A stretch of DNA of 64,000 bases from Beaufortia kweichowensis (taxonomy: Eukaryota; Chordata; Actinopteri; Cypriniformes; Gastromyzontidae): the NCBI GenBank assembly GCA_019155185.1, contig CM032817.1, positions 11,444,534 to 11,508,533 on the forward strand, in the 5' to 3' direction. Under the pieces are notes generated by a model, which was not told where the DNA came from, did not search any database, and saw nothing but the letters and a program-made list of their open reading frames with translations. The translations under genes were made by a program, and so were the position numbers. Below are positions 22,810 to 34,499 of the stretch, piece by piece (positions within the stretch are counted from its first letter, which is position 1; each line of letters starts with the position of its first letter).

Positions 22810-25383
22810 TTATGTGAATGCAAGTGTAAACAGATAAGTCTTTAATGTAGTTTTAAACTGTTCGACTGTGTCTGAGTCCCGGACTTTACTGGGAAGGTTA
22901 TTCCATAGTTTAGGAGCTAAGTAGGAGAAAGATCTTCCACCTTTAGATTTCTTTGATATTCTTGGAACTATTAAGAGCCCGTTGTTTTGTGAACGTAATG
23001 TCCGTGATGGGTTGTATGCTGATAATAGTTCACGGAGGTATAGAGGTGCTAAGCCATTTAGTGCTTTGTATGTCATTAACAGAATTTTAAAATCGATGCG
23101 ATATTTTACAGGTAGCCAGTGCAGTGTTGCTAGGAGTGGGACTAATGTGGTCATACTTTTTTGATCTAGTGAGAACTCTAGCAGCTGCATTTTGAACCAG
23201 CTGAAGCTTATTTATTTGCTTTGCATGACATCCCCCAGTAATGAATTACAGTAGTCGATTCTGGAGGTCATAAAGGCGTGGATTAGTTTCTCTATATCCG
23301 AGAAAGACAGCATATGGCGCATCTTTGAAATATTTCTAAGGTGAAAAAATGCAGTTCGGCATGTATTAGAAATGTGACCATCGAAAGACAGGTTCTTATC
23401 TAGAATCACACCTAGGTTCTTGACTGCGGAGGAAGGGACAATGGTGCAACCTTCTATAGAGAAGTTGTGGGCTATTGTGTCGTGTTTGGAGCTATTAGGT
23501 TCAATAATCAGAACCTCTGTCTTGTTGGAGTTAAGTAGAAGGAAGTTGTTTGCCATCCATTTTCTAATATCGTTAATACAGTCTATTAGCTTAGTAAAAC
23601 GGTGGGGTTTGTTAGGTTCTGAGGAAATATAGAGCTGGGTATCGTCAGCGTAACAGTGGAAGTTGATGTCATGTTTCTTAATAATATCTCCGAGGGGAAG
23701 CATATATAGTGCGAAGACCATTGGGCCAAGAACTGATCCCTGTGGTACGCCGTATTTTACCTGAGAGTAGTAAGATTTTTCATCGTTGGCATACACAAAT
23801 TGGTAACGATCAGTTAAATAAGATTTGAACCAGGCTAAGGCTTGACCATTAATGCCAACATGGTTTTTCAGTCTATCGAGTAGGATTGTATGATCTATTG
23901 TATCAAAAGCTGCACTGAGGTCGAGTAATATAAGAATAGATGTCTCACTGCGATCTGATGCTAGAAGGAGGTCATTTGTCACTCTGAGCATGGCTGTTTC
24001 TGTACTGTGATGAGGCCTGAATCCTGATTGAAATTTTTCATAAATGCTATTTTCGGCTAGGAATGTCTGTAGTTGTTTGGACACAACCTTTTCTAGTATT
24101 TTTGATAAGAAAGGGAGATTCGAGATTGGTCTGAAGTTGGATAGGTCCCCTTGGTCGAGATTAGGTTTTTTAATGAGAGGCTTAATAACTGCCATTTTGA
24201 AGGCCGCTGGGACATAGCCTAGTTCTAAGGATGAGTTAATAATGTTGAGTACAGGTTCGAGACTGCAGAAAAACTTCTTTTAGTAGTTTTGTTGGGATGG
24301 GATCTATTATACAGGATGAAGATTTAGATGAATTTATTATTTTTGTGAGTTCATCTATTTTAATAGCATTAAATGATTCTAGTTGTACTAATGGCATGAA
24401 GCGGGACGGTATACTAAGCGATATAGAGGTGGCAGGCTGTGTAGATGCAATATTGTCCCTAATCTGCTCGATTTTATTATCAAAAAAATTCATAAAGGTA
24501 TTACTATCGTGCTGTAGTTTAACATCTTTTCTGTAAATGATTTATTTCCAGTCAGCTTTGCGACTGTGTTAAAAAAGAAATCGCTGGTTATTTTGATTTT
24601 CTGCGATCAACTTGCTAAAATAGGACGCTTTGGTGGTTTTAGAGCCTGTTTGTACTTGTTGGTGCTCTCTTTCCATGCATCGCTACCATACTTCTAGGTT
24701 CGTAGTCCTCCACCTACGTTCCATTTTTCTGGTTGCTTTTTTTAGGGCTGAAGTGTGGTTATTAAACCATGGTGCTGGCGTTCTATCTTTTATTCTTTTT
24801 AATCTGATGGGTGCGACAAGTTCTAAAGTGCCTGAAAAAGCTTTGTTTAATGTTTCTGTTAAACTGTCAAGATCCTCGTTTTTATTGATTACATTATGGG
24901 TTTGATATAGATTCGGAAGTTTGTTAATAAAACTATCTTTAGTGGTAGAAATGATTGATCGGCTTGATCTGAACCGAGGTGTAGGACGAGGGGGTTTGTC
25001 TAAAAGTACAGTGTAAGTTATGAGGCAGTGATCTGAAATAGCATCGCTCTGAGGTAATATTTCTACGTTGTTTATGTTTAGTCCAAATGATAGAATTAGG
25101 TCTAAAATGTGCTTAGATTTATGTGTGGGACCTGACACCTTTTGGCTAACACTAAGCGAGTCCAGGATATCCATAAAAGCTATCATTAAAATGCTGAGCG
25201 TGCCTTTGGATTATCAATGTGTATGTTAAAGTCACCAACGATTAGAGCTTTATCTACGGTGACTACTAATTCTGACAGAAAATCTGCAAATTCTTTAAGG
25301 AAGTCTATATGATGTCCCGGTGGTCTGTAAATGGTAGCCATTATGAAGGACAAATGTTTGTTACGACCGTTTGGAAGTGACAT
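22810..25383 (-). pseudogene. LINE-B ORF2 (endonuclease + reverse transcriptase), frameshifted
   Basis: Minus-strand frames in order: 25383-25186 with endonuclease LIVGDFNIHIDN; 25186-24683 with AISDHCLITY (catalytic SDH); 24493-24236 linker; 24195-23212 RT with LLDLSAAFDTIDHT, KYGVPQGSVLGP and FHCYADDTQLYI (YADD intact); 23190-22810 C-terminal domain with LPVKYRIDFKILL and SFSYLAPKLWNNLP. Breaks between these frames (near 24.6, 24.2 and 23.2 kb) make it a pseudogene, yet each block is well preserved, so the copy is moderately young. Confidence 0.87.
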
Positions 25384-25906
25384 ATTTAGCCATTATTTCA
25401 AAGGAGTTAAATTTCCTAGATTTAAGATTAACGAGAATATGTTGCTATAAATTGTGGCAATACCGCCACCTTTACCTTTTAGACGAGGCTCGTGCTTATA
25501 GTAAAAGTCTTGTGGAGTAGATTCATTTAGACTAGTAAAATCATCTGTTTTTAGCCACGTTTCCATCAGGCACAGCGCATCTAGTTTGTGTTCTGTAATA
25601 ATTTCATTGACAATATATTCTTTGTTGGAAAGTTTGACCTGATGTTAAGCAGGCGAAGTTTAGCCATTTTGTTGCATCTATTTGTAGGTTATTTTCTAGT
25701 TTAATATTAATTAGATTTGTATATTTTGGTTTAGAGTATAATAAAGGTTTGTTTGTTCGGGAAACAGACACAGTCTCTATATGTTGATAGGTGGGTTGTA
25801 AAAACTCTATATGCTGTGATTTATGTGACTTGAGTGACATGTCGTGACAGCTTGCAGACGGATGGATAGGCCGATTCGTCTGCTTCCTGACCTGGGCCCC
25901 GGATAG

Positions 25907-26737
25907 TCAGATTTTACTCTTAAGACTATTATTCAAATTCCTAGAGAGGACAGCAGCCCCTTCCCGTGAAGGATGGAGGCCATCTCTCTTTAACAGGTCA
26001 GGTCTCCTCTGGAAATATTTCCAGTTGTCTATATAGCCTATATTATTTTCCGGGCACCACTTAGACATCCAGCCATGCAGTGACAGTAGTCTACTGTAGG
26101 TCTCATCACCCCGGTAAGCGGGTAGGAGACCAGAGCATATTACGGTGTCTGACAAAGTTTTTGCAACTTCACACACTTCTTTAATATTATATTTTGTGAT
26201 CTCCGATTGGCGGAGTCTCATATCGTTTGTGCCGACGTGAAAAACAATCTTAGAGTATTTACGTTTAGTCTTAGCCAGCACTTTCAGTTTGGATCTAATG
26301 TCAGACGCTCTGGCTCCCGGTATACACTCGACTATGGTGGCTGGAGTCTCTATTCCCACGTTCCGTAAAATAGAATCACTGATAACCAGGGCGCTTGACA
26401 CGGGTATCTCAGCATGTGTGTGGCTGAGTGGAGAATACCGGTTTGAGATAATAACAGGGGCGGGAGAGTGGTGCCGCTTTTCTTTACGACTACGCCGCCT
26501 GACTGTCACCCAGCTGCCCTGCCGCTTCGGGCCTACAGTCGGAACCGAGCCGTTATTATCGCACGTTATGCTAGACGCAACCGAAAGAGTGTCAGAGTTA
26601 TTACTAGCCTTACTATTCTCAACAAGAGTACGGATGCGTGATTCTAATTCTGTAACCTTCTCCATTAGCCTTACTACGTCTTTACATTTATCACACGTGA
26701 AGCCCTTATCGCTAACGGAAGAAGCTAAGCTATACAT
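25907..26737 (-). CDS. LINE-B ORF1: SGNH/GDSL esterase-domain protein, open frame
   Basis: ORF1 proteins of CR1/L2 LINEs bind RNA and in some lineages carry an esterase domain. This 276-codon frame opens with a possible zinc-binding segment (FTCDKCKDVVRL), a short heptad-like region (residues about 28-45), a basic linker (VTVRRRSRKEKRHH, about 80-90), and then the SGNH fold from about residue 115: VISDSILRN (nucleophile Ser), GARASDIR (Gly), HVGTNDMR (Asn) and DGLHPSREG (Asp-His). All four SGNH blocks are intact and no stop interrupts the frame. The neighbouring ORF2 is broken. It probably cannot mobilise itself. Confidence 0.82.
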   Translation of the reverse strand: MYSLASSVSDKGFTCDKCKDVVRLMEKVTELESRIRTLVENSKASNNSDTLSVASSITCDNNGSVPTVGPKRQGSWVTVRRRSRKEKRHHSPAPVIISNRYSPLSHTHAEIPVSSALVISDSILRNVGIETPATIVECIPGARASDIRSKLKVLAKTKRKYSKIVFHVGTNDMRLRQSEITKYNIKEVCEVAKTLSDTVICSGLLPAYRGDETYSRLLSLHGWMSKWCPENNIGYIDNWKYFQRRPDLLKRDGLHPSREGAAVLSRNLNNSLKSKI

Positions 26738-26749
26738 GTGACACGAGTA

Positions 26750-27467
26750 GGGTTGCCACCCGTCCCGGCAAAATTTGCCGGTTTACAGGCAAAATGACGC
26801 GTCCCGTTTCAAATCAATACGGGACGCGATTTGTCCCGTATTTTACATAGGTCCACATTATGCAGCATCCCATTCAAATCACCCCACCCGCATTGTGTGA
26901 AGACACGTCCTATTCTGCCCCTGATTGGGTAATACTCGCTGCCATCGTCGGTTTGTTTCAGGTTCACGGGTCGTGAATCATGGCCAATCAGAGTCAGAGG
27001 AGGGCGGGATGCCGACTCGCCGGAGAATCCATTTGAAACGATGGCGGAGGCAGATGTCCACCGCGTCCAGCTCTGAAAGTTTCAGAGCTGAAACGAAAGC
27101 GGATGCAAAAGTACAGACGAGAGTGGGAGGAATCAAATACTTGGCTGGAAAGTGTCAGCGGTAATGACTATTGCACTGTAATTTGTAGGCGAGTGTTCTC
27201 TGGGGCGCACGGTGGCCTGTCAGATGTGCGACAGCATGCCTCGGGAGAGCAACATTCACGCAATGCTAGAGCTCAATAGCAGATATCTTATTATAATGTC
27301 CATTGGTATCAATCTTAATATTTTTATGAAAACATGTTTTAAGTTATGATATACCACCACTGTCACGCCATCGGGACTGTGGTCATCGTGGCCCCGCCCC
27401 CGAGGGGTGTGGCCCCCGCTGCGGCAGGCGTCCCTTATTTTTCTGTATTGAAGGTGGCAACCCTACA
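26750..27467 (+). mobile_element. Truncated/non-autonomous hAT element in LINE-B 5' region
   Basis: The edges are an inverted repeat, AGGGTTGCCACC on the left and GGTGGCAACCCT on the right, separating two ACACGAG copies (left just before 26750, right about two bases after 27467) in otherwise continuous LINE-B sequence. An 8-bp-like duplication fits hAT. The interior contains a BED-like zinc finger frame but no hAT catalytic core. Confidence 0.75.
27103..27279 (+). pseudogene. hAT transposase N-terminal BED-like zinc finger remnant
   Basis: The frame reads MQKYRREWEESNTWLES, GNDYCTVICRRVFSGAHGG, LSDVRQHASGEQH and ends at a stop (27277). The layout W...C-x3-C...H-x4/5-H and the phrase HGGLSDVRQH are typical of the N-terminal finger of fish hAT/ZBED-type transposases. 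The usual C-x2-C spacing is altered. The rest of the transposase is absent. Confidence 0.65.
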
Positions 27468-27844
27468 CACGAGATACAAGTTACAACAACAAGCGATGGA
27501 GTAGGTTTATTACCGTATGCGTGCCGAGTGCCTGAGGTCTCGAAGTCCGGTTGCAGAGCAGGGGAGGAAGTCCTCAGTTGTCTGTGTCGTGCTGGGGCTG
27601 GGGTGAAGTTAATCACAGCAGACCGGGACCGGTGTAAATGGGTCCGTGAACACTCTCCGACCGTCTCCCGTTCGGCAGTATGCGGAGCACAAAGAACAGA
27701 AAGACACGCATCGGATAGATCCGCCATTAGAAAGATTCGGTATTAGTATGAGAGAGCGAATCTAGTAAATCAAGTATTTAAATAATGACAATATGAGAGT
27801 AGAGTAAATAGCAGTGAATAGCAGATTTAGAATTAGTTTCGTAA

Positions 27845-28281
27845 TGTTGGACTTGGCAATTAATCCTTCAAGTCCGGTTGTTCGTTTATCCAGGAAGGAG
27901 GACTCAAAAAATATCTTTAAAATGATTTATTTTAACAATCAAAATATATGTTGAAGAAAATCACACTTGAAGAAAATATGCAGAATTCTGTCCCTAGTTA
28001 TATAATCCTAGGAGTTCACAAATCGAGCAATACGACCAAGTGACCCCGTCTATCCCTAAAACTTTCAGTATTTAAAGTCTTCTTTGATGGTCGTGGACAG
28101 CTACCAAGGCCAGCAACCCAGACCTGGTGGCACCTTTTTCCCGAATTTGGTCATGGTTATCTCCAGCTTTCCTGCTAGGTCTGCAAAGATAATCGCTTAG
28201 TCTGCACAAACAACATTTTGTAAAGGGAAAAAGACATATTCGGAGTGCTTAGGGCACTTTGACCTAAGATAGCTCATTACA
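27845..28281 (-). repeat. Solo LTR of the ERV family
   Basis: Reverse complement of the LTR at 3372-3795: on plus it begins TGTTGGACTTGGCAATTAAT and ends GATAGCTCATTACA. No internal ERV sequence adjoins it, so it is probably a recombination product. I cannot see a convincing target duplication. It carries small indels relative to the 5' LTR. Confidence 0.83.
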
Positions 28282-28420
28282 TCCCAGATAGCAAGAACCT
28301 TTGGGCCAAATGTGGCCGATAGCTGGCACATATGGCTCAGATTTGGTATGGCTGAAAGATATGGGCCAGATTGTTACCATATATGTTTTGCCATAAGTTT
28401 AGAATTTGCGGGAAATTAGT
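28282..28420. repeat. GGCCCA-type degenerate repeat
   Basis: It contains scattered TGGGCCAAATGTGGCC, ATATGGCTCAGAT and ATGGGCCAGAT units, like the block at 36605-36860. This sequence type is dispersed in fish genomes. The nearby DUF4806-like exon at 37204 suggests a common element, which is inference. Confidence 0.5.
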
Positions 28421-29062
28421 CACACAATTGTCACTTTTTTAGTTTGAAAGATGCAATGTTAAACAAATGTCCTGCAGAAGTGGATAGTTTACAGGCATTG
28501 CTCTACACAGTGTGAACCTCCTGCTCTCATTGATAATGTTCATCATCTATGGAACTGTATTTAAAGCTGCAGACATCCCCACTTCTGTTTCATTTTATCA
28601 TGTGTTGTGTCTTTTTGTTCTTTTATGTTTCTGTTGATTTGCAAGATGTTGTATTTTGTAATTTTTTACAAGTAAAGCAAGTTGGCTTTCAATAAAACTG
28701 TGAAGGTGTTGAAGTTGAAATCTGGTTGTTCCGTTTTGAATCTAATGATAAGCAGAAACGGTGCATTGAGTATTATTCACCAGGGGACATGAATTCTTAA
28801 GGTACAGTATATCATTACCATATTTCCATGACATTTTATGACATTGCTCTTTGTATATCACACTCTACCAGTAAACATTACCTTTTTATTTACAAACTGT
28901 CACCATAAAATTGCATGTTCTTGTATTTTAAATTCTCCTAGTGAGGACATGCCGATGAGGTTGCAGTATTGCAGCTGTTATTTCAAGGCCCTTAAGTTGG
29001 CAGGTAAACAACTTTCAAAATATTATATATATATATATATATATCGACAAATAATTTTTTGT
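28421..29062. other. Unassigned AT-rich sequence
   Basis: No gene is recognised. An AATAAA-like signal lies near 28692 and a short (AT)n run ends at 29044, just outside the inverted-repeat arm. Confidence 0.4.
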
Positions 29063-30036
<974 letters not shown>

Positions 30037-30769
30037 AACCCCTGAAAGAGTATTGTTTTACAGAGCTTCTTTCTCGTGCTCCCTTTCTGTAGTTCAACAG
30101 AGGCGAGTTTAAGTGGATGTTTCACCAGTGTTTGATTAAAATGATTTAAAATTAAAAATGTTATTAAGCTTCAATTTTAATGGATATAGCGTATTAAACT
30201 AAATTTAAATGCATAACAATACATTTTATTAAAAGAAAACAAAAAAGCATTTTTACAATTTCTGCCTTTCATTTGCCACCCAAATTGAAGAATGACCCAT
30301 AAACCAGTGTTATTGAAACGTACGTGTGTGATTGCGCTAGAGCTGTAACCTTATTTGGTTTGACAATTTTGATTGTTGACAGCTACTGTTTACCAGCATA
30401 CTGCCGTTGTCTATGTTTATTGGTTGTCTATGTTAACTGGTTATTGTGAATGTAAAAAAAAAAGACACACTCAATTTGTTGTGAAAATCAAACTTTATTG
30501 TGGCTGTATTTAAGCTTGAACTCGTCTGTTCCAATTCCCCAAGATTTGCATACGTCAGAGAAGAGCAGACGAGAGGGCATACATGGCTGAAGGATTTTGG
30601 CACATACCTGGGCAAAGACCATGAAACCGGGAGAAAACAAAGACACATCTCATCCCAGTGTAACGTCTATTCTGTAAGTATTTTTCCTTTAAAAAAAAAA
30701 AAATTCCTTAAATAAACCATCTCATTTTTGCAGCGCACTTCGGCCTGAGACTTCCTTCCAGGCTCCAGT
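30037..30769. other. Unassigned intergenic sequence
   Basis: AT-rich sequence without a recognised gene or repeat. A splice-acceptor-like TTTTTGCAG near 30734 precedes the next block. Confidence 0.35.
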
Positions 30770-31640
30770 GACTACGTGGATTGTGCAGCAGGGTGGAAGA
30801 GAAACATCAGCACCGCCGACAGAGTTCACAGCAGAAGAGCAGGTCTGGACAGTCGTGGCCATCGAGGACTTTGTGCCACCGCAAGGTTTCGGGTAAGAAA
30901 ACCGGCCTCCAACAAAGAATGGATACGAACGAACAGGACCTGGGACCGATAGACAGCAAAACACACAATAGACGTTTTGATTGATAACTTTTCGGTGCAC
31001 ATTTGGTTAACTGATTTCACCGTGTGGATTTTATCCCACATTTGATTTGGAGTTTGAGACGCACAATGCAAATAACAAAAGAAATCGGAACCAAAATGTT
31101 TTCAAACAAAAGGAATAAAAGTCGTGCTCTCGGTTACAAATACAAAAGCGTGCCTGAAACAAATGTGGCATAAAACACGATGTAACCGTTAAAATTCACA
31201 AACCATTTGTCTTGCACTCTAAAGTGTCACTCTAAAGTGTCATGTTGTCTTGGTTCCAGGAGTGGTAGCGACGCGACCCGCCCCTTCTCCAAAGGCGAGA
31301 TTGTGTGTGCAGGAATGTGCCAGTTTCTTCGCTTGGGAGACGGCGTCCAACAAGGAGTGGATATGCACCAACAGGACCTGCAATGGATTCAAGCGCAATA
31401 ACAGTTGAGTGTGCTCTGTATTATTAAATACAAAAGTTGTATTTGAATGAAGTGTAAAACGTCTTTGCTTGCTTTGTAGGTTCGCTTACCTTTCGTTCTC
31501 CGTTTGCCATTCAGTGTGTTCAGGTATGGCCGGTCATGGCCGTAGAGGACTTTAGGCCCCGCAAGGTTTCGGTAGGAGAACCGGCATCCAACAAGGAGTG
31601 GATACGCACCAACAGGCCCTGGGACTGATACACTTCTCAG
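30770..31640 (+). pseudogene. Degenerate block with a motif present three times
   Basis: Three segments share TCCAACAANGAGTGGATA followed by ACCAACAGG: near 30907-30955, 31347-31380 and 31588-31625. The first and third align over roughly 100 bp, including GACTTT...CGCAAGGTTTCGG. In one frame they read ASNKEWIRTNR. The middle copy is preceded by a frame reading TRPFSKGEIVC, faintly like the post-SET-type proteins common in fish repeats. I cannot name the source. It may be an old multi-exon gene relic or a repeat. Confidence 0.4.
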
Positions 31641-32835
31641 ACTCAGTCTTCCACACTCTAAACCCAGATTTTAAGTAGTTAAGTAGAGACAACTTAGTAT
31701 GTTACGCTTCTGTAAGGGAGGGGAGGGGCCTATTGAAACGAGTCGTGACAGTGAACAGCAGAGCGCTGTCTGAAGAGTACTGGTCCTCGGCGCGAAAAAC
31801 CTGGAGTTTTGAAAGCAGCTTGAAATGGTGAGTGTCTAATCTATAGAAATCTTTATGACAAAAATGATTACCCTAAAACCGTTGTTAGTTAAACGTTAAT
31901 AAGTTAATGTTGTGTTAATGTGAAGATCGATGCTAGTTTTTTCCCTTTCTCATTTTCTGTCGGTTCACAGTTTAACATTTAAATGAGCTATTTCTGTCAG
32001 GTCAAATTTTATAAGGTTAGTCAGTGTGTTTCTACATGTTCACAGTTTACCTACAACGTTTGTATTTCGTTGGCATAAGGTTTTTTTCTCCGACGGTTCA
32101 TATCAGCGTGTGTATGCATATACACGTGCTTGTCGCTAACGCTAGCATATGTCTCGTGTATTAAGATAACCGTTCAGATTTCTTTTGAAACATATTATTT
32201 TTTGCTTTTTTGTTTATAGTAGTAACTTAAACTGTTTAAAAGTTGTAGTCATTAGCAGATGTTCAGTAACAGTGGAATTGCATCTGCAAGTGATTTGCTA
32301 ATCTAAAAGTTTTCTTATGCTCTGTTTTCACAGGTTCTTTTGAAGATGCAGTGAAAGTGTAAGTTTTGTGAATTTATATGTGACAAACGAGGTTACCTAT
32401 TAAAACATGGAAGCTACAGCAGAACTGTACCATTTCCTTGCCTACATCAAGTTTGTTTGTGCACATTTAACTCAATTAATGCACTTAAGGTGCTAATATC
32501 TTTCTTTCTGTTTTGAAGATTAACATCAAGTCTTATGGGTTTGGAATGACATGAGTGTAAATAAGTAAATGACGGTGTTAATTTTTGGATGACCTATTCC
32601 TGTACTCCAGCAGTCATATTCAACAACCACTTAACACATTCCTTCATGTATCCGTCTCACTACAAGACTATATTGTTTAACATTATTGATGGTTATGTAA
32701 TAAAAAATGTCATGAATGTGCTCTGTTGTTAGGACTCCGATGATGATCACTCATTCTCCAGTTGAAGCGTTACTTGTAAATATGGTAAACTTATTTGTTG
32801 TTGTTTTTGTTCTATTTATATTAAGGTTTGGCTAA

Positions 32836-33090
32836 ATGGCAGTGTTTTACCATTTTGTTAGTTTTAGTCCTTTACTCCTTGTTGAGCATGAAGGTGCTGT
32901 GCTCCCATCTTCCCTTCATCTTAATCCAGCTTCAATTAAAATCATCATTGAAGGAGAAGTTGTGATGGAAGGCATTAAAGACTTGCCAAAAGCTGTGTGC
33001 ATTCTTTTTGGACTTGCATACGCACTGCATCTCAACTACCCCAAATCAATGAAGAACACATTCCACTTGTTGTGTGTCAGTTTACTATAG
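32836..33090 (+). pseudogene. SAMD3-like C-terminal region exon (partial)
   Basis: The 84-codon frame ends NPASIKIIIEGEVVMEGIKD, LPKAVCILFGLAYALHLNYP, KSMKNTF. This pattern is found at the C-terminus of many fish proteins annotated as sterile-alpha-motif-3-like or uncharacterised: an 'EGEVV' strand, then 'LPxAxxxLFGLxYALHLxYPKxMKNTF'. Family members usually continue with a 'FIQxVLL' helix; here it is replaced by HLLCVSLL and a stop. No SAM domain is nearby, so it is a fragment. Family identity is from memory. Confidence 0.5.
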
Positions 33091-33535
33091 TACTGCCACA
33101 AGCAGCGAGTGGAAACACTTTGACATCACACAGTCGTGTGTAATATACACAACTTGCTAAATAATGCAATATACCATATGAAATAACTTGAATTGTGAGT
33201 TTAAAAAGGTTTTAAATTCAGTCCTAATATCAAATCTCACTGTAGTGTGACAATCATATAAACATCAGGACTGTTACCCATAACTGCTGCTGGATGTTCT
33301 CTGAGAGGGGTTGTAAAACCGATATGAAACCGAATAAATAATAAAACCGAATGATATTTACTAAGCACTCATTTCCTCAAGTACAAATATTCCATGTTTG
33401 ATCGTTTCATTCACACTTGTGACATCATGTAAAACTGTACTCGTCTGGACACTGTTGACGCATATAACAACAGCATGAAAACATGAATGCAGATCAGGAT
33501 GGTTGAGCATCTCTTCACCTGTTTTCCCCTGACAG

Positions 33536-33694
33536 ATTGCCAGAGACATGGCCACAGAGCATATAAATGGGAACGGTACGGATGAACCGGTGGGTCTTCA
33601 CCTGCTCCTGCTCATTCAGAGCATTTCCAGATGTTATTAGATGCTGGTTTACCTAGAAAAGTTGCTGTCAAACTAGATGAAATTTATGTGGCAG
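33536..33694 (+). pseudogene. syncrip: syncrip (hnRNP Q) first coding exon with a frameshift
   Basis: SYNCRIP is an RRM-family RNA-binding protein. A splice acceptor (CCCCTGACAG) precedes ATG at 33548. The frame begins MATEHINGNGTDEPV, as in vertebrate SYNCRIP, then loses frame by one base near 33592. The other frame continues SPAPAHSEHFQ, then LLDAGLPRKVAVKLDEIYVA, and ends at a consensus donor, GCAG/GTAAGA, at 33694 in the phase used by the real gene. No further syncrip exons follow in the window. The conserved splice sites point to a DNA-level duplication rather than a processed copy. An assembly indel in a real gene is possible, but the missing exons argue against it. Confidence 0.75.
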
Positions 33695-33882
33695 GTAAGA
33701 ATCATCTTCATGTCAATTTAGATTATATATATATATATATACATATGCTGTGCTGTTTATGACATCTGGAGTAAAGATGAACAACAGTCGATTACACTGA
33801 AAACGTTTATTTTATAGTTGAATCTAATTTTCTTGTTACTATAATTTGTTTTAGCTGTATTTGCGCTCCCGTGGCATCTTCC

Positions 33883-33895
33883 GTTGCTAAGCAAC
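33883..33895. promoter_or_regulatory. Palindromic RFX X-box-like motif
   Basis: GTTGCTAAGCAAC is a near-ideal inverted-repeat X-box of the kind bound by RFX factors. It lies in CpG-containing sequence about 190 bp after the syncrip-like exon. Only the motif is seen. Confidence 0.35.
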
Positions 33896-34224
33896 CATGA
33901 GCCGAGCATTGAAGAAACCAGCGTGTGGCATCAGCGTAGCGCTTGCCCCGTCTCTGCATTTACAACAGGCAAAATCTGCCTTCTTGTTTTTAGACTATTC
34001 CACTGGTTTCAAAACTCCCATTTAAACGACAGTCAGATCAGGCGTAGGGCACATCCCTAATGTGGATCTGTGTTTTATATCAAGAATAAAGTGATTATGA
34101 ACAGTGTGTTTTTAGTTTTAAGTATTTAAATAAAGCTGTAGAATCACATGCATTTACTGTTATGTATGGACCAATTTTTGAAATCTTAGTTTCAAAGTTT
34201 ACTGAGAGGTCTTGGGTTTTATGC

Positions 34225-34318
34225 TTTTCCTAAATGACTCATTCAAGGTATCCATTTATCAGTTCCCCAGAAATCGAACCCGTGACCTTGACGACGCAAG
34301 CGTCGTGCTCTACCAGCA
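34225..34318 (-). mobile_element. tRNA-derived SINE head fragment
   Basis: On the minus strand: CTGGTAGAGCACGACGC (A-box-like) and GGTCACGGGTTCGATTTC (B box), followed by GGGGAACTGATA and a decayed body. This is the start of a tRNA-derived SINE, distinct from the one at 2455. No LINE tail is preserved. Confidence 0.7.
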
Positions 34319-34448
34319 ACTGTTTACATTAAATGTTTTCAAAGATATTGAAGCAGAAATCATCTCTATAAAATAATATGTGTAAACACTAATCTGTGTT
34401 AGTGATGTCAGAAGTGTCGGTGTTGTGGTTAATACTGTAATGTAAAGA

Positions 34449-34490
34449 CTGTGTGTGTGTTGTATGTGGCGACATACAACACACACACAG
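34449..34490. other. Perfect 19-bp inverted repeat hairpin
   Basis: The arm CTGTGTGTGTGTTGTATGT (34449-34467) is exactly complementary to 34472-34490, with the four-base loop GGCG. Part is simple TG repeat, but the TTGTATGT part is not. Confidence 0.7.
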
Positions 34491-34499
34491 TTCTTCTCA

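Larger units (their letters stand above)
22164..27840 (-). mobile_element. LINE-B, long copy with ORF1 and ORF2, minus strand
   Basis: On the minus strand it runs from a GC-rich 5' region (about 27.5-27.8 kb), through ORF1 and ORF2, to the AATTGAATTGAATTG 3' tail at 22164. A 0.7-kb hAT remnant (26750-27467) lies in the 5' region and is flanked by ACACGAG copies. Excluding that insert the LINE is about 5 kb, close to full length for an L2/CR1-type element. The 5' limit is set where the solo LTR begins and is approximate. Confidence 0.82.
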
